A stretch of 11,188 nucleotides of DNA from an uncultured Collinsella sp. (GTDB lineage: Bacteria > Actinomycetota > Coriobacteriia > Coriobacteriales > Coriobacteriaceae), in assembly GCA_900548565.1 (NCBI GenBank), contig URKV01000056.1:1-11188 (forward strand), read 5' to 3'. The position numbers and the translations under genes are program-made. Under the pieces are notes generated by a model that searched no databases, had not been told where the DNA came from, and saw nothing but the letters and a program-made list of their open reading frames with translations. This document shows, piece after piece, positions 4,588-11,188 of this stretch (positions within the stretch are counted from its first letter, which is position 1; every line of letters starts with the position of its first letter).

Positions 4588-6175
4588 CGATGGTCGCGGG
4601 GGGCTTGGACGTGATGTCGTAGCACACGCGGTTGGCGCCGGGAACCTCGGCAACGATGCGGCCGGAGATGCGGGCCAGTACGTCGTAGGGCAGCTTGGCC
4701 CAGTCGGCGGTCATGGCATCGCTGGACTCGACGGCACGCAGGATAATCGGGCGCTGATAGGTACGCTCGTCGCCCATAACGCCAACGGACTTGATGTCAG
4801 GCAGGACCGCGAAATACTGCCAGCAGCTGTGCTCGGAGTTGCGCTCGCCGGTCTGCTCAAACAGACGCTGGTTGTAGGCGTCGAGCTCCTCGCGCACGAT
4901 AGCGTCGGCGTTCTTGAGGATCTCGAGCTTCTCCTTGTCGACCGCACCGATGATGCGGATGGCCAGACCCGGGCCCGGGAAAGGCTGGCGGAACACGATG
5001 TGACCCGGCAGGCCGAGCGCCAGACCAAGTGCACGGACCTCGTCCTTAAAGAAGTGATCGAGCGGCTCAATGAGGTCGAAGTGCACGCCCTCGGGGAACG
5101 GGATCAGGTTGTGGTGGCTCTTGATGGTGGCCGTCTTGCCGCCCGTCTTGCGAGCGCCGGACTCGATGATGTCGGGGTAGATGGTGCCCTGAGCCAGGTA
5201 CTTGACCGGCTTGCCGTCGGTCTCGAGCTGCTGCGCCACGGCGAAGAACTCTTTCCAGAACTGCGTGCCGATGATGCGGCGCTTCTCCTCGGGCTCGGTC
5301 ACGCCGGCCAGAAGCTCGGCATAGCGGTCCTCGGCGTGGACGTGGATAAAGTCGACATCGAACTGCTTGGTGAAGACCTCCTCCACCTGCTCGGGCTCGC
5401 CCTTGCGCAGCAGACCGTGGTTGATGAACACGCAGGTCATCTGCTTGCCCACGGCGCGAGCGCCCAGCGCAGCCACGACGGAGGAGTCGACGCCACCGGA
5501 CAGGGCTAGAATCACGCGGTCGTCGCCGACCTTCTCGCGGAACTCGGCCGTCATGGTCTCGACCAGGTTGTCCATACTCCAGTTGGGCTCCAGGCCGCAG
5601 ATCTCAAACAGGAAGTTGCTCAGCAGCTGCTGACCATACTCGGAGTGCTTGACCTCGGGGTGGAACTGCGTGGTGAAAATCTTGCGCTCGACGCACTCCA
5701 TGGCAGCAACCGGGCACACGTCAGTGCTGGCGGTAACGGTAAAGCCCTCGGGCACCTCGGAAACGGCGTCGCGGTGGCTCATCCACACGGTCTGCTCCAT
5801 GGGCGTGGAGTTAAAGAGCTTGGCGCCGGCCGTGCGCGTGATGGTGGCGCGGCCGTACTCGCCCACCTCGGAGTGGCCGACCTTGCCGCCGAGCGTCACG
5901 GCCGTGATCTGATGGCCGTAGCAGAAGCCCAGGACGGGAAGGCCCAGGTCAAAGATGGCGGGATCGATAGACGGAGCGTCCTCGGCATACACGGAAGCCG
6001 GACCGCCAGAAAGGATGAGCGCAGAGGCGTTCATCTCGCGAATCTCGTCGGCCGAGATGTCGCAGGGGACAATCTCGGAATACACGTTGAGGTCGCGGAC
6101 GCGACGGGCAATGAGCTGACCGTACTGCGCACCAAAGTCGAGTACGAGGACCTTTGCGGAAGCCTTTTGATCCAT
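4577..6175 (-). CDS. guaA: GMP synthase (glutamine-hydrolysing)
   Basis: 532-aa cytosolic enzyme that converts XMP to GMP using ATP and glutamine, the last step of de novo guanine nucleotide synthesis. The N-terminal class I glutamine amidotransferase has the nucleophile C85 (GFCYGHQ) and the dyad H172/E174 (FHPE). The ATP-pyrophosphatase domain has the P-loop SGGVDSS (226-232). The C-terminal dimerisation domain ends in the conserved TSKPPATIEWE. The length is normal for the family. The start is the ATG at 6175 with a purine-rich GAGGGGG ribosome site; an in-frame upstream codon would add only a non-conserved leader. The 3' end of guaA is a known integration site for genomic islands. Here the integrase module lies directly beyond it, and the coding end is intact. 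Confidence 0.98.
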   Translation of the reverse strand: MDQKASAKVLVLDFGAQYGQLIARRVRDLNVYSEIVPCDISADEIREMNASALILSGGPASVYAEDAPSIDPAIFDLGLPVLGFCYGHQITAVTLGGKVGHSEVGEYGRATITRTAGAKLFNSTPMEQTVWMSHRDAVSEVPEGFTVTASTDVCPVAAMECVERKIFTTQFHPEVKHSEYGQQLLSNFLFEICGLEPNWSMDNLVETMTAEFREKVGDDRVILALSGGVDSSVVAALGARAVGKQMTCVFINHGLLRKGEPEQVEEVFTKQFDVDFIHVHAEDRYAELLAGVTEPEEKRRIIGTQFWKEFFAVAQQLETDGKPVKYLAQGTIYPDIIESGARKTGGKTATIKSHHNLIPFPEGVHFDLIEPLDHFFKDEVRALGLALGLPGHIVFRQPFPGPGLAIRIIGAVDKEKLEILKNADAIVREELDAYNQRLFEQTGERNSEHSCWQYFAVLPDIKSVGVMGDERTYQRPIILRAVESSDAMTADWAKLPYDVLARISGRIVAEVPGANRVCYDITSKPPATIEWE

Positions 6176-6442
6176 GGTTCCCCCTCTTGTTGGCGGGGAG
6201 CCGGTGCCCACCCGCGTGAATGAACGAAAATAACCTCCATAGTGTACACGTTATATGGGGTTTCTCGCCCCTCGCAGCCATCAGCGCACGGCAAACGCAC
6301 GACCTAGGCCCTTATTTGACGGCAATTGAAGTGTTACCAAACGTTACAGATGATGTAATACGTTTGAACATTGGACGCCCTGTGCCACAATACTGCTGAA
6401 CGACTCCGCCCTTGCGGCGGCAAATACGATAGGAATACCAGC
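6176..6442. other. Divergent intergenic region guaA / asparaginase
   Basis: 267 bases without a gene. I found no purine riboswitch aptamer I could recognise ahead of guaA. A short hairpin GGGG-N-CCCC lies at about 6257-6273. A candidate rightward promoter and a pseudo-palindrome lie at 6326-6354. No clear guaA promoter was identified, although TACACT on the minus strand near 6240-6246 could be a -10 box. Confidence 0.4.
6326..6354 (+). promoter_or_regulatory. Candidate promoter of the asparaginase gene with pseudo-palindrome in its spacer
   Basis: TTGAAG (6326-6331), a 17-base spacer, then GATGAT (6349-6354). Both boxes are imperfect. The spacer itself (6332-6348) is the pseudo-palindrome TGTTACCAAACGTTACA, which could be a regulator site. 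It would give a leader of about 80 bases. Other promoter choices, such as TTGAAC at 6364-6369, are possible. Confidence 0.3.
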
Positions 6443-7456
6443 ATGAAGCGCATCCTTCTCATCGCCACGGGCGGCACCATCGCATCGACCGAGGACGGCA
6501 ACGGCCTCTCCCCCGCCCTGACCGGTGAGGAGCTCGCCCAGAGCGTCCCCGAGATCTCGGGCCTCTGCGAGCTCGACGTCGTGCAGCCCATGAACATCGA
6601 CAGCACCAATATGCGCCCGAGCGATTGGATGCGCATCCGCGATGTCATCGTCGAGGGCTATGCCGACCACGACGGCTTCGTGATTCTACACGGCACGGAC
6701 ACTATGAGCTACACCGCAGCAGCACTTTCCTATCTGATTCAGGACAGCCCCAAGCCCATCGTACTCACCGGCTCGCAAAAACCCATGGGCAACCCCTTTA
6801 CCGACGCCAAGCTCAACCTGTATCAGAGCCTGCTCTATGCGCTCGACGAGCACTCACACGACGTTTCGATCGTGTTTGGCGGCGTTGCCATTGCCGGCAC
6901 GCGCGCCCGCAAGCAGCGCACCATGAGCTTTAACGCGTTCATTAGCGTCAACTATCCACCCATTGCCTACATCCGCAATGACCGCATCGTGCGCAATGGG
7001 CTTCACGGCACGCATCAGGGCGAAAACCCGGTGCGTTTCTACGACAGCATCGACCCGCGCGTATTTGTACTCAAGCTTACGCCCGGCGTAAACCCGGGCA
7101 TCCTCGACGCCCTTGCCGATAGCTACGATGCTGTAATCCTTGAGACCTTTGGCATTGGCGGTATCCCCGAGTTTGGTGAGTCGGGCGAGTCGTTCCAAGA
7201 GGCAATTTTCCGCTGGGTCGATTCGGGTCGCACCGTCGTTATGACCACGCAGGTCCCCGAAGAGGGCCTCGATCTGGGCATTTATGAGGTCGGCCGTGCT
7301 TACGCCGATCATCCGGGCATTCTGCGCGGCGACGACATGACCACCGAGACGCTCGTGGCCAAAACCATGTGGGCACTCGGCCAGTCACGCGATGCCGCCG
7401 AAATCCAGCGCCTGTTCTACAGCCAAGTCAACCACGACCGTATCCCGATGGCGTAA
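6443..7456 (+). CDS. ansA: L-asparaginase, type I (cytoplasmic)
   Basis: 337-aa enzyme that hydrolyses asparagine to aspartate and ammonia. The first catalytic motif is at the very N-terminus: IATGGTIAS (7-15) with the nucleophile T12. The second is HGTDTM (83-88) with T85 and D86. K113 (TGSQKPM) completes the triad, and the substrate-binding NIDSTN lies at 51-56. No signal peptide is present and the length fits cytoplasmic type I enzymes, so periplasmic or exported type II is unlikely. The ATG at 6443 has a modest AGGA at about 6431-6434. In-frame TTG or earlier starts would add a non-conserved leader. The gene stands alone, divergent from guaA. Confidence 0.93.
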   Translation: MKRILLIATGGTIASTEDGNGLSPALTGEELAQSVPEISGLCELDVVQPMNIDSTNMRPSDWMRIRDVIVEGYADHDGFVILHGTDTMSYTAAALSYLIQDSPKPIVLTGSQKPMGNPFTDAKLNLYQSLLYALDEHSHDVSIVFGGVAIAGTRARKQRTMSFNAFISVNYPPIAYIRNDRIVRNGLHGTHQGENPVRFYDSIDPRVFVLKLTPGVNPGILDALADSYDAVILETFGIGGIPEFGESGESFQEAIFRWVDSGRTVVMTTQVPEEGLDLGIYEVGRAYADHPGILRGDDMTTETLVAKTMWALGQSRDAAEIQRLFYSQVNHDRIPMA

Positions 7457-7494
7457 TCTCTAAGGCAGCTCCACTTATCGCAACCTTAAACGAC

Positions 7495-7747
7495 AGGTGG
7501 TCCCCCTTGGGCCGTGCAAAAATCGGAGTATTCTGCAATTTCTCCGACGGAGGCATAGAATCGGCCGATTGTTAGACGAACTTTTAGGACGAAGGGTCCG
7601 TCTAGTAAATATTTATTCCTCATTTTTATTTAGCGTGTGGATTATCTACTGTCAAAAAGGCAAAGCCAGCCGCTCGAGCTACCATCTACGGCCGAACTGG
7701 TGCTGAATACTCGCGATTTTGCACATCGCAACCAGGGGGACCCGCCC
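7495..7747. repeat. MITE-like element bounded by long imperfect inverted repeats
   Basis: The left arm (7495-7535) and right arm (7703-7747) are reverse complements with a few mismatches and small gaps. The shared blocks are GTCCCCCT(T)GG, GTGCAAAA(A)TCG and GAGTATTC(T/A)G. The whole unit is about 253 bases and encodes no convincing protein. An inner inverted repeat TAGACGAAC (7573-7581) / GTCCGTCTA (7596-7604; one mismatch) is followed by an AT-rich stretch. I saw no clear target-site duplication. It may be a miniature transposable element, a decayed IS end pair, or a repeated extragenic palindrome. It fills nearly all of the 321-base gap after the asparaginase gene (7457-7777), where nothing else is supported. 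Confidence 0.5.
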
Positions 7748-7777
7748 AAAGAGCGTCAAATAGCAGCGGAAAACGCC

Positions 7778-7996
7778 CTATTCGATACCCTCGAGAAGCT
7801 CTGACACCGTCATGCCGAGTGCGGGCGCGATCTTAAATAGAACCTTGAGCGTGAAATTTGCCGTCCCGTCTTCGATTCGGTCGAGATAGGGTCGGCTGAT
7901 TCCTGTCGCCACACAAAAATCGACCTTGGAGATACCAAGGTCCCTGCGTGTCTCTTCGACCCGCCTGCCAAGAATCTGTTTCGCACGTTCGTCCAT
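7778..7996 (-). CDS. Small XRE-family transcriptional regulator
   Basis: 72-aa protein that is almost entirely a single Cro/CI helix-turn-helix (residues about 12-66): RRDLGISKVDFCVATGISRPYLDRIEDGTANFTLKVLFKIAPALGMTVSELLEG. No extra domain is present, so it is likely a simple dimeric repressor. The ATG at 7996 lacks a clear ribosome site, which is unusual next to its neighbours; translation may be weak. It is divergent from the unrecognised gene at 8072, and a perfect 23-bp palindrome lies between them, 30 bases upstream of this start. It probably controls itself and that gene. The rest of the gap to 8071 contains nothing else. Confidence 0.8.
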   Translation of the reverse strand: MDERAKQILGRRVEETRRDLGISKVDFCVATGISRPYLDRIEDGTANFTLKVLFKIAPALGMTVSELLEGIE

Positions 7997-8025
7997 GCAG
8001 ACGAGTTTGAAATGGGGCCGAACAT

Positions 8026-8048
8026 AAACGTAAACTATGTTTACGTTT
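8026..8048. promoter_or_regulatory. Perfect palindromic operator between the small XRE gene and the 129-aa gene
   Basis: Arms AAACGTAAAC (8026-8035) and GTTTACGTTT (8039-8048) are exact reverse complements around TAT. TATGTT (8036-8041) could serve as a -10 box rightward, and TATGTT on the minus strand (8021-8026) leftward, but no good -35 boxes were seen. It is the likely binding site of the adjacent XRE protein. Confidence 0.7.
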
Positions 8049-8071
8049 TGCCGAATACACAGGAGTTTTCT

Positions 8072-8461
8072 ATGTCGGGTTCTTCGGTCCGCATGTACCG
8101 AGCCACGCTTCGCACAAACAGCGCACCGCCCAAGCTCGTCGTCGTTGAAGCAGAATGCCTTTCGCCCGATGAGCGCACAGCATTTGCATTGCTATCAAGT
8201 CGCGTCGTCGCCGTTCTGGTCCCTTGCCCGGCGCAAGGTGAACTTGCCATTCAATGCCAAACGCACGGCTGCTCGCTCAATCAGGCTGCCGTAATCGCAA
8301 CCAGCCAACGCGGCCTGCCGCTCCTTTTAGAAGCCGGCATAGCACTCGCCCTTCGTGGCGCCGGATACGAAAACGAGGCCGCCGCCGATATGGTCTTTAA
8401 ACCACGATCGAGCGGCGGCCTCGCAGCAGCCATTGAATATGCGTGCAGGCTCGTTGCCTAA
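8072..8461 (+). CDS. Conserved-looking hypothetical protein, possibly controlled by the adjacent XRE regulator
   Basis: 129-aa protein I do not recognise. The start is the ATG at 8072, with AGGAG at 8061-8065; the frame is open further upstream to 8012, but that would run across the palindrome. Visible features are an alternating hydrophobic pattern KLVVVEAECL (21-30) and SRVVAVLVPC (43-52), which look like beta strands. A Cys pair follows (C62, C67 in QCQTHGC), then a Gly/Leu/Ala-rich helix GLPLLLEAGIALALRGAGY (81-99) and GGLAAAIEYACRL (115-127). There is no signal peptide and no convincing membrane segment. An alpha/beta fold of modest size is likely, but no function is assigned. It ends nine bases from the convergent DUF1648 gene, with no terminator between them. 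Confidence 0.7.
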   Translation: MSGSSVRMYRATLRTNSAPPKLVVVEAECLSPDERTAFALLSSRVVAVLVPCPAQGELAIQCQTHGCSLNQAAVIATSQRGLPLLLEAGIALALRGAGYENEAAADMVFKPRSSGGLAAAIEYACRLVA

Positions 8462-8470
8462 AAGGACAAG

Positions 8471-8854
8471 CTAGAAACCAAAGCCAAAGCCCGTTCCGGT
8501 AATCGCCGAGTACATAAAGTAAACGTTAACCACGTTGAAGAACACGCCCGTGATACAGCCGTTGCGCAGGTAGCGCTCGCACACGATGCGCGCCATGGCG
8601 GCGGAGTCATCATTGTTTTTAGCCTGGCGTCCTGCCGTAAAGTACGTCGCCACGCTCAGCAGCAGGTTGAGCACCGGCAGTGCCAGCAACTCATAGCTCT
8701 TGCCCCAGCGCGTCGCCTCGCCGGCGACATTAAACTTTGTTGCCACCTCGGGACCAATGTTGGGGATAACACACGCTGCAACCACCAGCGGAATCACCGC
8801 AAGCACCAGCAGCGCGATGCCCATGTAGCCGGCTTTTTTTCCATATTTAAACAT
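8471..8854 (-). CDS. DUF1648-domain membrane protein
   Basis: 127-aa integral membrane protein. Three hydrophobic segments are visible at about 8-29, 54-74 and 97-119. Between the first two lies the DUF1648 signature, residues 31-50: P31, then KFNVAGEATRWG, as in the N-terminal part of SdpI-type proteins. SdpI itself gives immunity to a toxin and is longer, so here only the DUF1648 part is present and that function should not be assumed. The C-terminus is a glycine/phenylalanine tail (TGFGFGF). The start at 8854 lies 11 bases after the ychF stop, so the two are probably one operon. The ribosome site (AAGGAC) is weak. Confidence 0.8.
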   Translation of the reverse strand: MFKYGKKAGYMGIALLVLAVIPLVVAACVIPNIGPEVATKFNVAGEATRWGKSYELLALPVLNLLLSVATYFTAGRQAKNNDDSAAMARIVCERYLRNGCITGVFFNVVNVYFMYSAITGTGFGFGF

Positions 8855-8865
8855 GCGCGTCGTCC

Positions 8866-9942
8866 TTACACGTTAAAGCGGAAGTGCACGACGTCGCCAT
8901 CGGCCATGACATAATCCTTGCCCTCAATACGCAGCTTGCCGGCGGCCTTTGCGCCCTGCTCGCCGCCGAGCTCGATGTAGTCGTCGTAGCCAATGACCTC
9001 GGCCTTAATAAAGCCGCGCTCAAAGTCGGTGTGGATGACACCGGCGGCCTGCGGGGCGGTCGCGCCCTGACGCACCGTCCAGGCCTTGACCTCCATCTCG
9101 CCGGCCGTAAAGAACGACTGCAGGCCAAGCAGCTTGTAGGCGGCCTGCGCGAGCACGTCCAGACCGGGCTGCTCCAGGCCCAGGCTCTCCAGGTAGTCGG
9201 CAGCGTCCTCGGGATCGAGCTCGGAAAGCTCGGCCTCGATCTTGGCGCAGATGGGCAGCGGCTTAACACCATCGATGGGCGCCAGATCGTCGTTGAGCAT
9301 ATCCTCGTCCACGTTGGCCACATACAGGATGGGCTTCATGGTGAGCAGGAACAGGCCCTTGGCGGCGGCACGCTCCTCATCGGTCATCTCCATGGATGCG
9401 GCGCGCTTGCCCTCGTTGAGCCAGGCAAGCAGGCGCTTAGCGACCTCGAACTTGGGCATGAGCTCCTTGTCGCGCTTGGCCTCCTTCTCGAGCTTGGGCA
9501 GCTGCTTCTCAAGCGTGCCCATGTCGGCCAGGATGAGCTCGGTCATGATGGTGTCGGCATCGCCGGCGGGATCGACGAACTCGCCCGTGCGGCCCACCTC
9601 ACGCATGACGTTGGGGTCCTTAAAGTAGCGCACGACCTCGCAGATGGCATCGGTCTCGCGGATGTTTGCCAAGAACTGGTTGCCCAGGCCCTCGCCCTCG
9701 TTGGCACCCTTCACCAGGCCCGCGATGTCGACAAACTCGACCGTAGCCGGCACAATGCGGCCGGGGTTGACGATGTCGGCGAGCTTTTGCAGGCGGCTAT
9801 CGGGCACATCGACGATGCCCACGTTGGGGTCGATCGTGGCGAACGGGTAGTTGGCGGCAAGGCCGGTCTTTTTGGTAAGCGCGGTGAACAGCGTCGACTT
9901 GCCCACGTTGGGCAGGCCCACGATACCGATGGAAAGGGACAC
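8866..9942 (-). CDS. ychF: Ribosome-binding ATPase/GTPase YchF (OLA1 family)
   Basis: 358-aa cytosolic P-loop protein of the Obg/YchF group; the family prefers ATP, binds ribosomes and is linked to translation and stress responses. The motifs visible are G1 GLPNVGKST (9-17), G3 DIAGL (72-76; no Gln after DxxG, as in HAS-type GTPases) and the altered G4 NVDE (210-213), which explains the relaxed nucleotide specificity. A coiled-coil insert lies at about 140-195 and a TGS domain at about 275-356. I chose the GTG at 9942, preceded by AAAGGAG with good spacing, because it gives the family N-terminus MSLSIGIVGLPNVGKS. The frame stays open far upstream but without conserved sequence. The DUF1648 gene follows after 11 bases. 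Confidence 0.96.
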   Translation of the reverse strand: MSLSIGIVGLPNVGKSTLFTALTKKTGLAANYPFATIDPNVGIVDVPDSRLQKLADIVNPGRIVPATVEFVDIAGLVKGANEGEGLGNQFLANIRETDAICEVVRYFKDPNVMREVGRTGEFVDPAGDADTIMTELILADMGTLEKQLPKLEKEAKRDKELMPKFEVAKRLLAWLNEGKRAASMEMTDEERAAAKGLFLLTMKPILYVANVDEDMLNDDLAPIDGVKPLPICAKIEAELSELDPEDAADYLESLGLEQPGLDVLAQAAYKLLGLQSFFTAGEMEVKAWTVRQGATAPQAAGVIHTDFERGFIKAEVIGYDDYIELGGEQGAKAAGKLRIEGKDYVMADGDVVHFRFNV

Positions 9943-9979
9943 GACAGCTCCTTTTGGTACAGGTACTTCAAACTGCATA

Positions 9980-10029
9980 AGTATAGCGCCGCCGCAGCAT
10001 CCGGGCGAATCCGGACGCCGCGGCGGCGC
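9980..10029 (-). promoter_or_regulatory. ychF promoter box merged with a long GC-rich hairpin
   Basis: A perfect 10-bp arm pair GCGCCGCCGC (9986-9995) / GCGGCGGCGC (10020-10029) encloses further pairing TCCGG/CCGGA, giving a stem of about 19 pairs with two mismatches. It lies 40 bases past the GH4 stop codon and probably helps end that transcript, although no T-run follows. TATACT on the minus strand (9980-9985) is a good -10 box for ychF, so its -35 region would fall inside the hairpin. Confidence 0.5.
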
Positions 10030-10069
10030 AAATGAAGCAGAGATGTGTGAGGGTTCGAGACAGTAGTCC

Positions 10070-11188
10070 TTACTTAAGCTCAGGCCAGAAATCCTTGTTG
10101 GCCTCGATGAGCTCGTCCAGGATCTGCTTAGCAACGCTTGCCGAAGGAATGGTCTTGGAGAGCGTGAGCGCCTGCCAGAGCTTCTGGTAGCTGCCCTCGA
10201 CCCAAGCCTGGACAACGAGCTTCTCGACGGAAACCTGCTGCTCCATCAGGCCCTTCTGGAACTGCGGAATCGGGCCCTGGCAGATCTTCTCAAAGCCGTT
10301 GGAACCGACGATGCAAGGCACCTCGACCATGGCCGTCGGGTCGAAGTTGGGCACAGCGCCATCGTTGGGGACGATCAGCAGGAAGCGCTCGAGCGTGTTC
10401 TCGGCCAGTGCGCAGGCAAGGTCGACGATGTAGTTGGCATGTACATCCGGCTCAAAGCCGCCGTCTTTGGCAGTACCCTTGGCGATGATGTCGCGGCAAG
10501 CGCCAAAGACCTTCTTCTCGCGGCCGTCCATAACCTCATTGGCGCGAGTGTAGTTGGGGTCAGACGTCTCAACGACATAGTCCGGGTACAGGTAATACTT
10601 GAGGTAGGTATTGGGAATCGTCTCGGGATCGACAGCATAGACATCCTTGGCCTTGCCGAAGGTGTGAATCCAGCTCTCCTCGACATGCTGCTCCTTACCG
10701 GCCTCGTGCTCGATGCCGTCCAGGTAGCCGTTCTTAGCCATGTGCTCCTTAATCTGCGGCATGAGGTCGTTGCCATCCTTGTCGTAGATTTTGCTCCACC
10801 AACCAAAGTGGTTGAGGCCGTAGTAGCTATACTGCAGCTCGCGACGATCCTTGATGCCGCACATACGGCTCATCTTATCCATGAGGTCGATCGGCATGTC
10901 GCAGATGTTGATGATGCGGCTGTTGGGGCGCAGCACGCGGCAGGCCTCGGCGACGATGGCCGCGGGGTTGGAGTAGTTGAGCATCCATGCGTTGGGGCTG
11001 TACTTCTCCATGTAGTCGAGGATCTCGATGACGCCGCCGATGGAGCGCATGCCGTAGGCGATACCGCCGGCACCGCAGGTCTCTTGGCCAACGCAGCCGT
11101 ACTTGAGAGGAATCTTCTCGTCGAGCTCACGCATGGCGTACAGGCCGACGCGGATGTGAGCAAGGACGAAGTCGGTCCCGGTGAATGC
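10070..11188 (-). CDS. 6-phospho-alpha-glucosidase, glycoside hydrolase family 4 (5' end outside the window)
   Basis: 372 residues are visible and the frame is open to the window edge. About 70 N-terminal residues, including the NAD-binding glycine motif, are missing compared with the family's usual 440 or so. GH4 enzymes use NAD+ and a divalent metal to cleave phosphorylated alpha-glucosides, such as maltose-6-phosphate imported by PTS. In the visible fragment, INICDMP carries the metal-ligand Cys and adjacent Asp (C96, D97), and LNHFGWW holds the metal-ligand His (H127). GQETCGAGG (34-42) and NYSNPAAI (71-78) are further conserved blocks. The pattern NICDMP...YYGLNHFGWW is typical of GlvA/MalH 6-phospho-alpha-glucosidases and less so of 6-phospho-beta-glucosidases or alpha-galactosidases in the same family. 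A PTS gene may lie upstream, beyond the window. Confidence 0.88.
   Translation of the reverse strand, partial: AFTGTDFVLAHIRVGLYAMRELDEKIPLKYGCVGQETCGAGGIAYGMRSIGGVIEILDYMEKYSPNAWMLNYSNPAAIVAEACRVLRPNSRIINICDMPIDLMDKMSRMCGIKDRRELQYSYYGLNHFGWWSKIYDKDGNDLMPQIKEHMAKNGYLDGIEHEAGKEQHVEESWIHTFGKAKDVYAVDPETIPNTYLKYYLYPDYVVETSDPNYTRANEVMDGREKKVFGACRDIIAKGTAKDGGFEPDVHANYIVDLACALAENTLERFLLIVPNDGAVPNFDPTAMVEVPCIVGSNGFEKICQGPIPQFQKGLMEQQVSVEKLVVQAWVEGSYQKLWQALTLSKTIPSASVAKQILDELIEANKDFWPELK

Noticed and set aside
4433..5509. Plus-strand frame of 358 codons opposite guaA, with similar ones at 5645-6223 and 8884-10035
   Set aside because: All are antisense to highly conserved housekeeping genes. Their Leu/Val/Gly/Asp/His-rich composition is the mirror of GC-rich coding sequence.
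6176..6442. Purine or other riboswitch upstream of guaA
   Set aside because: I looked for a conserved aptamer with pairing stems and a downstream expression platform and could not recognise one.
7369..7706. Two short plus-strand frames (68 and 69 codons) after the asparaginase gene
   Set aside because: One starts inside the asparaginase gene, both run through the inverted-repeat unit, and neither has a ribosome site or plausible protein composition.
8471..8854. SdpI-type toxin immunity protein
   Set aside because: Only the DUF1648 part is present, no SdpC-like toxin or SdpR regulator is nearby, and its partner in the operon is ychF.

Overview
Organism. The window is GC-rich. The housekeeping proteins (GuaA, type I asparaginase, YchF, a GH4 phospho-alpha-glucosidase) and the codon use suggest a gut Coriobacteriia, most likely Collinsella or a close relative. 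This assignment comes from recognition of the sequences, not from a search. Bases 1-50 are not genomic: they are an Illumina Nextera i5/Read-1 adapter, so the assembled contig really starts at base 51.

Left part (51 to about 4470): the integration module and cargo of an integrative element next to the 3' end of guaA. Reading leftwards from the switch region, the minus strand carries a small excisionase-like HTH gene (3251-3466), a tyrosine integrase (2191-3264), a MobC-like ribbon-helix-helix gene (1809-2189) and a type IV AbiE toxin-antitoxin operon (antitoxin 1035-1652, toxin 56-1051). A divergent XRE repressor gene (3606-4019) faces guaA. The 139-bp gap between the repressor and xis holds two face-to-face promoters and three copies of the operator CGTAC-N6-GTACG. 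One copy sits in the 17-bp spacer of each promoter, which has the look of a repressor-controlled excision switch. No relaxase or conjugation genes are visible; the rest of the element lies beyond the broken left end.

Junction (4020-4587): about 560 bp with no gene but dense in structure. The octamer TTATTCCC, which is the last bases of guaA read on the plus strand, occurs six times directly and once inverted. A perfect 12-bp copy of the guaA end lies 103 bp from the gene, just before a guaA-facing terminator. A second hairpin of the same kind sits beside another octamer. Between two inverted octamer arms, GTAC repeats every 10 bp, and one 16-bp stretch matches the operator consensus of the xis/repressor switch. 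I read this as a compound attachment region, probably built by repeated insertion at guaA.

Right part (4577-11188): ordinary chromosome. guaA (minus) is divergent from a type I L-asparaginase gene (plus). A 320-bp intergenic stretch bounded by long imperfect inverted repeats (MITE-like) follows. Then comes a small XRE gene divergent from an unrecognised 129-aa gene, with a perfect 23-bp palindrome between them. A ychF-DUF1648 operon (minus) is next, and finally a GH4 6-phospho-alpha-glucosidase gene (minus) whose 5' end is cut off by the window edge.
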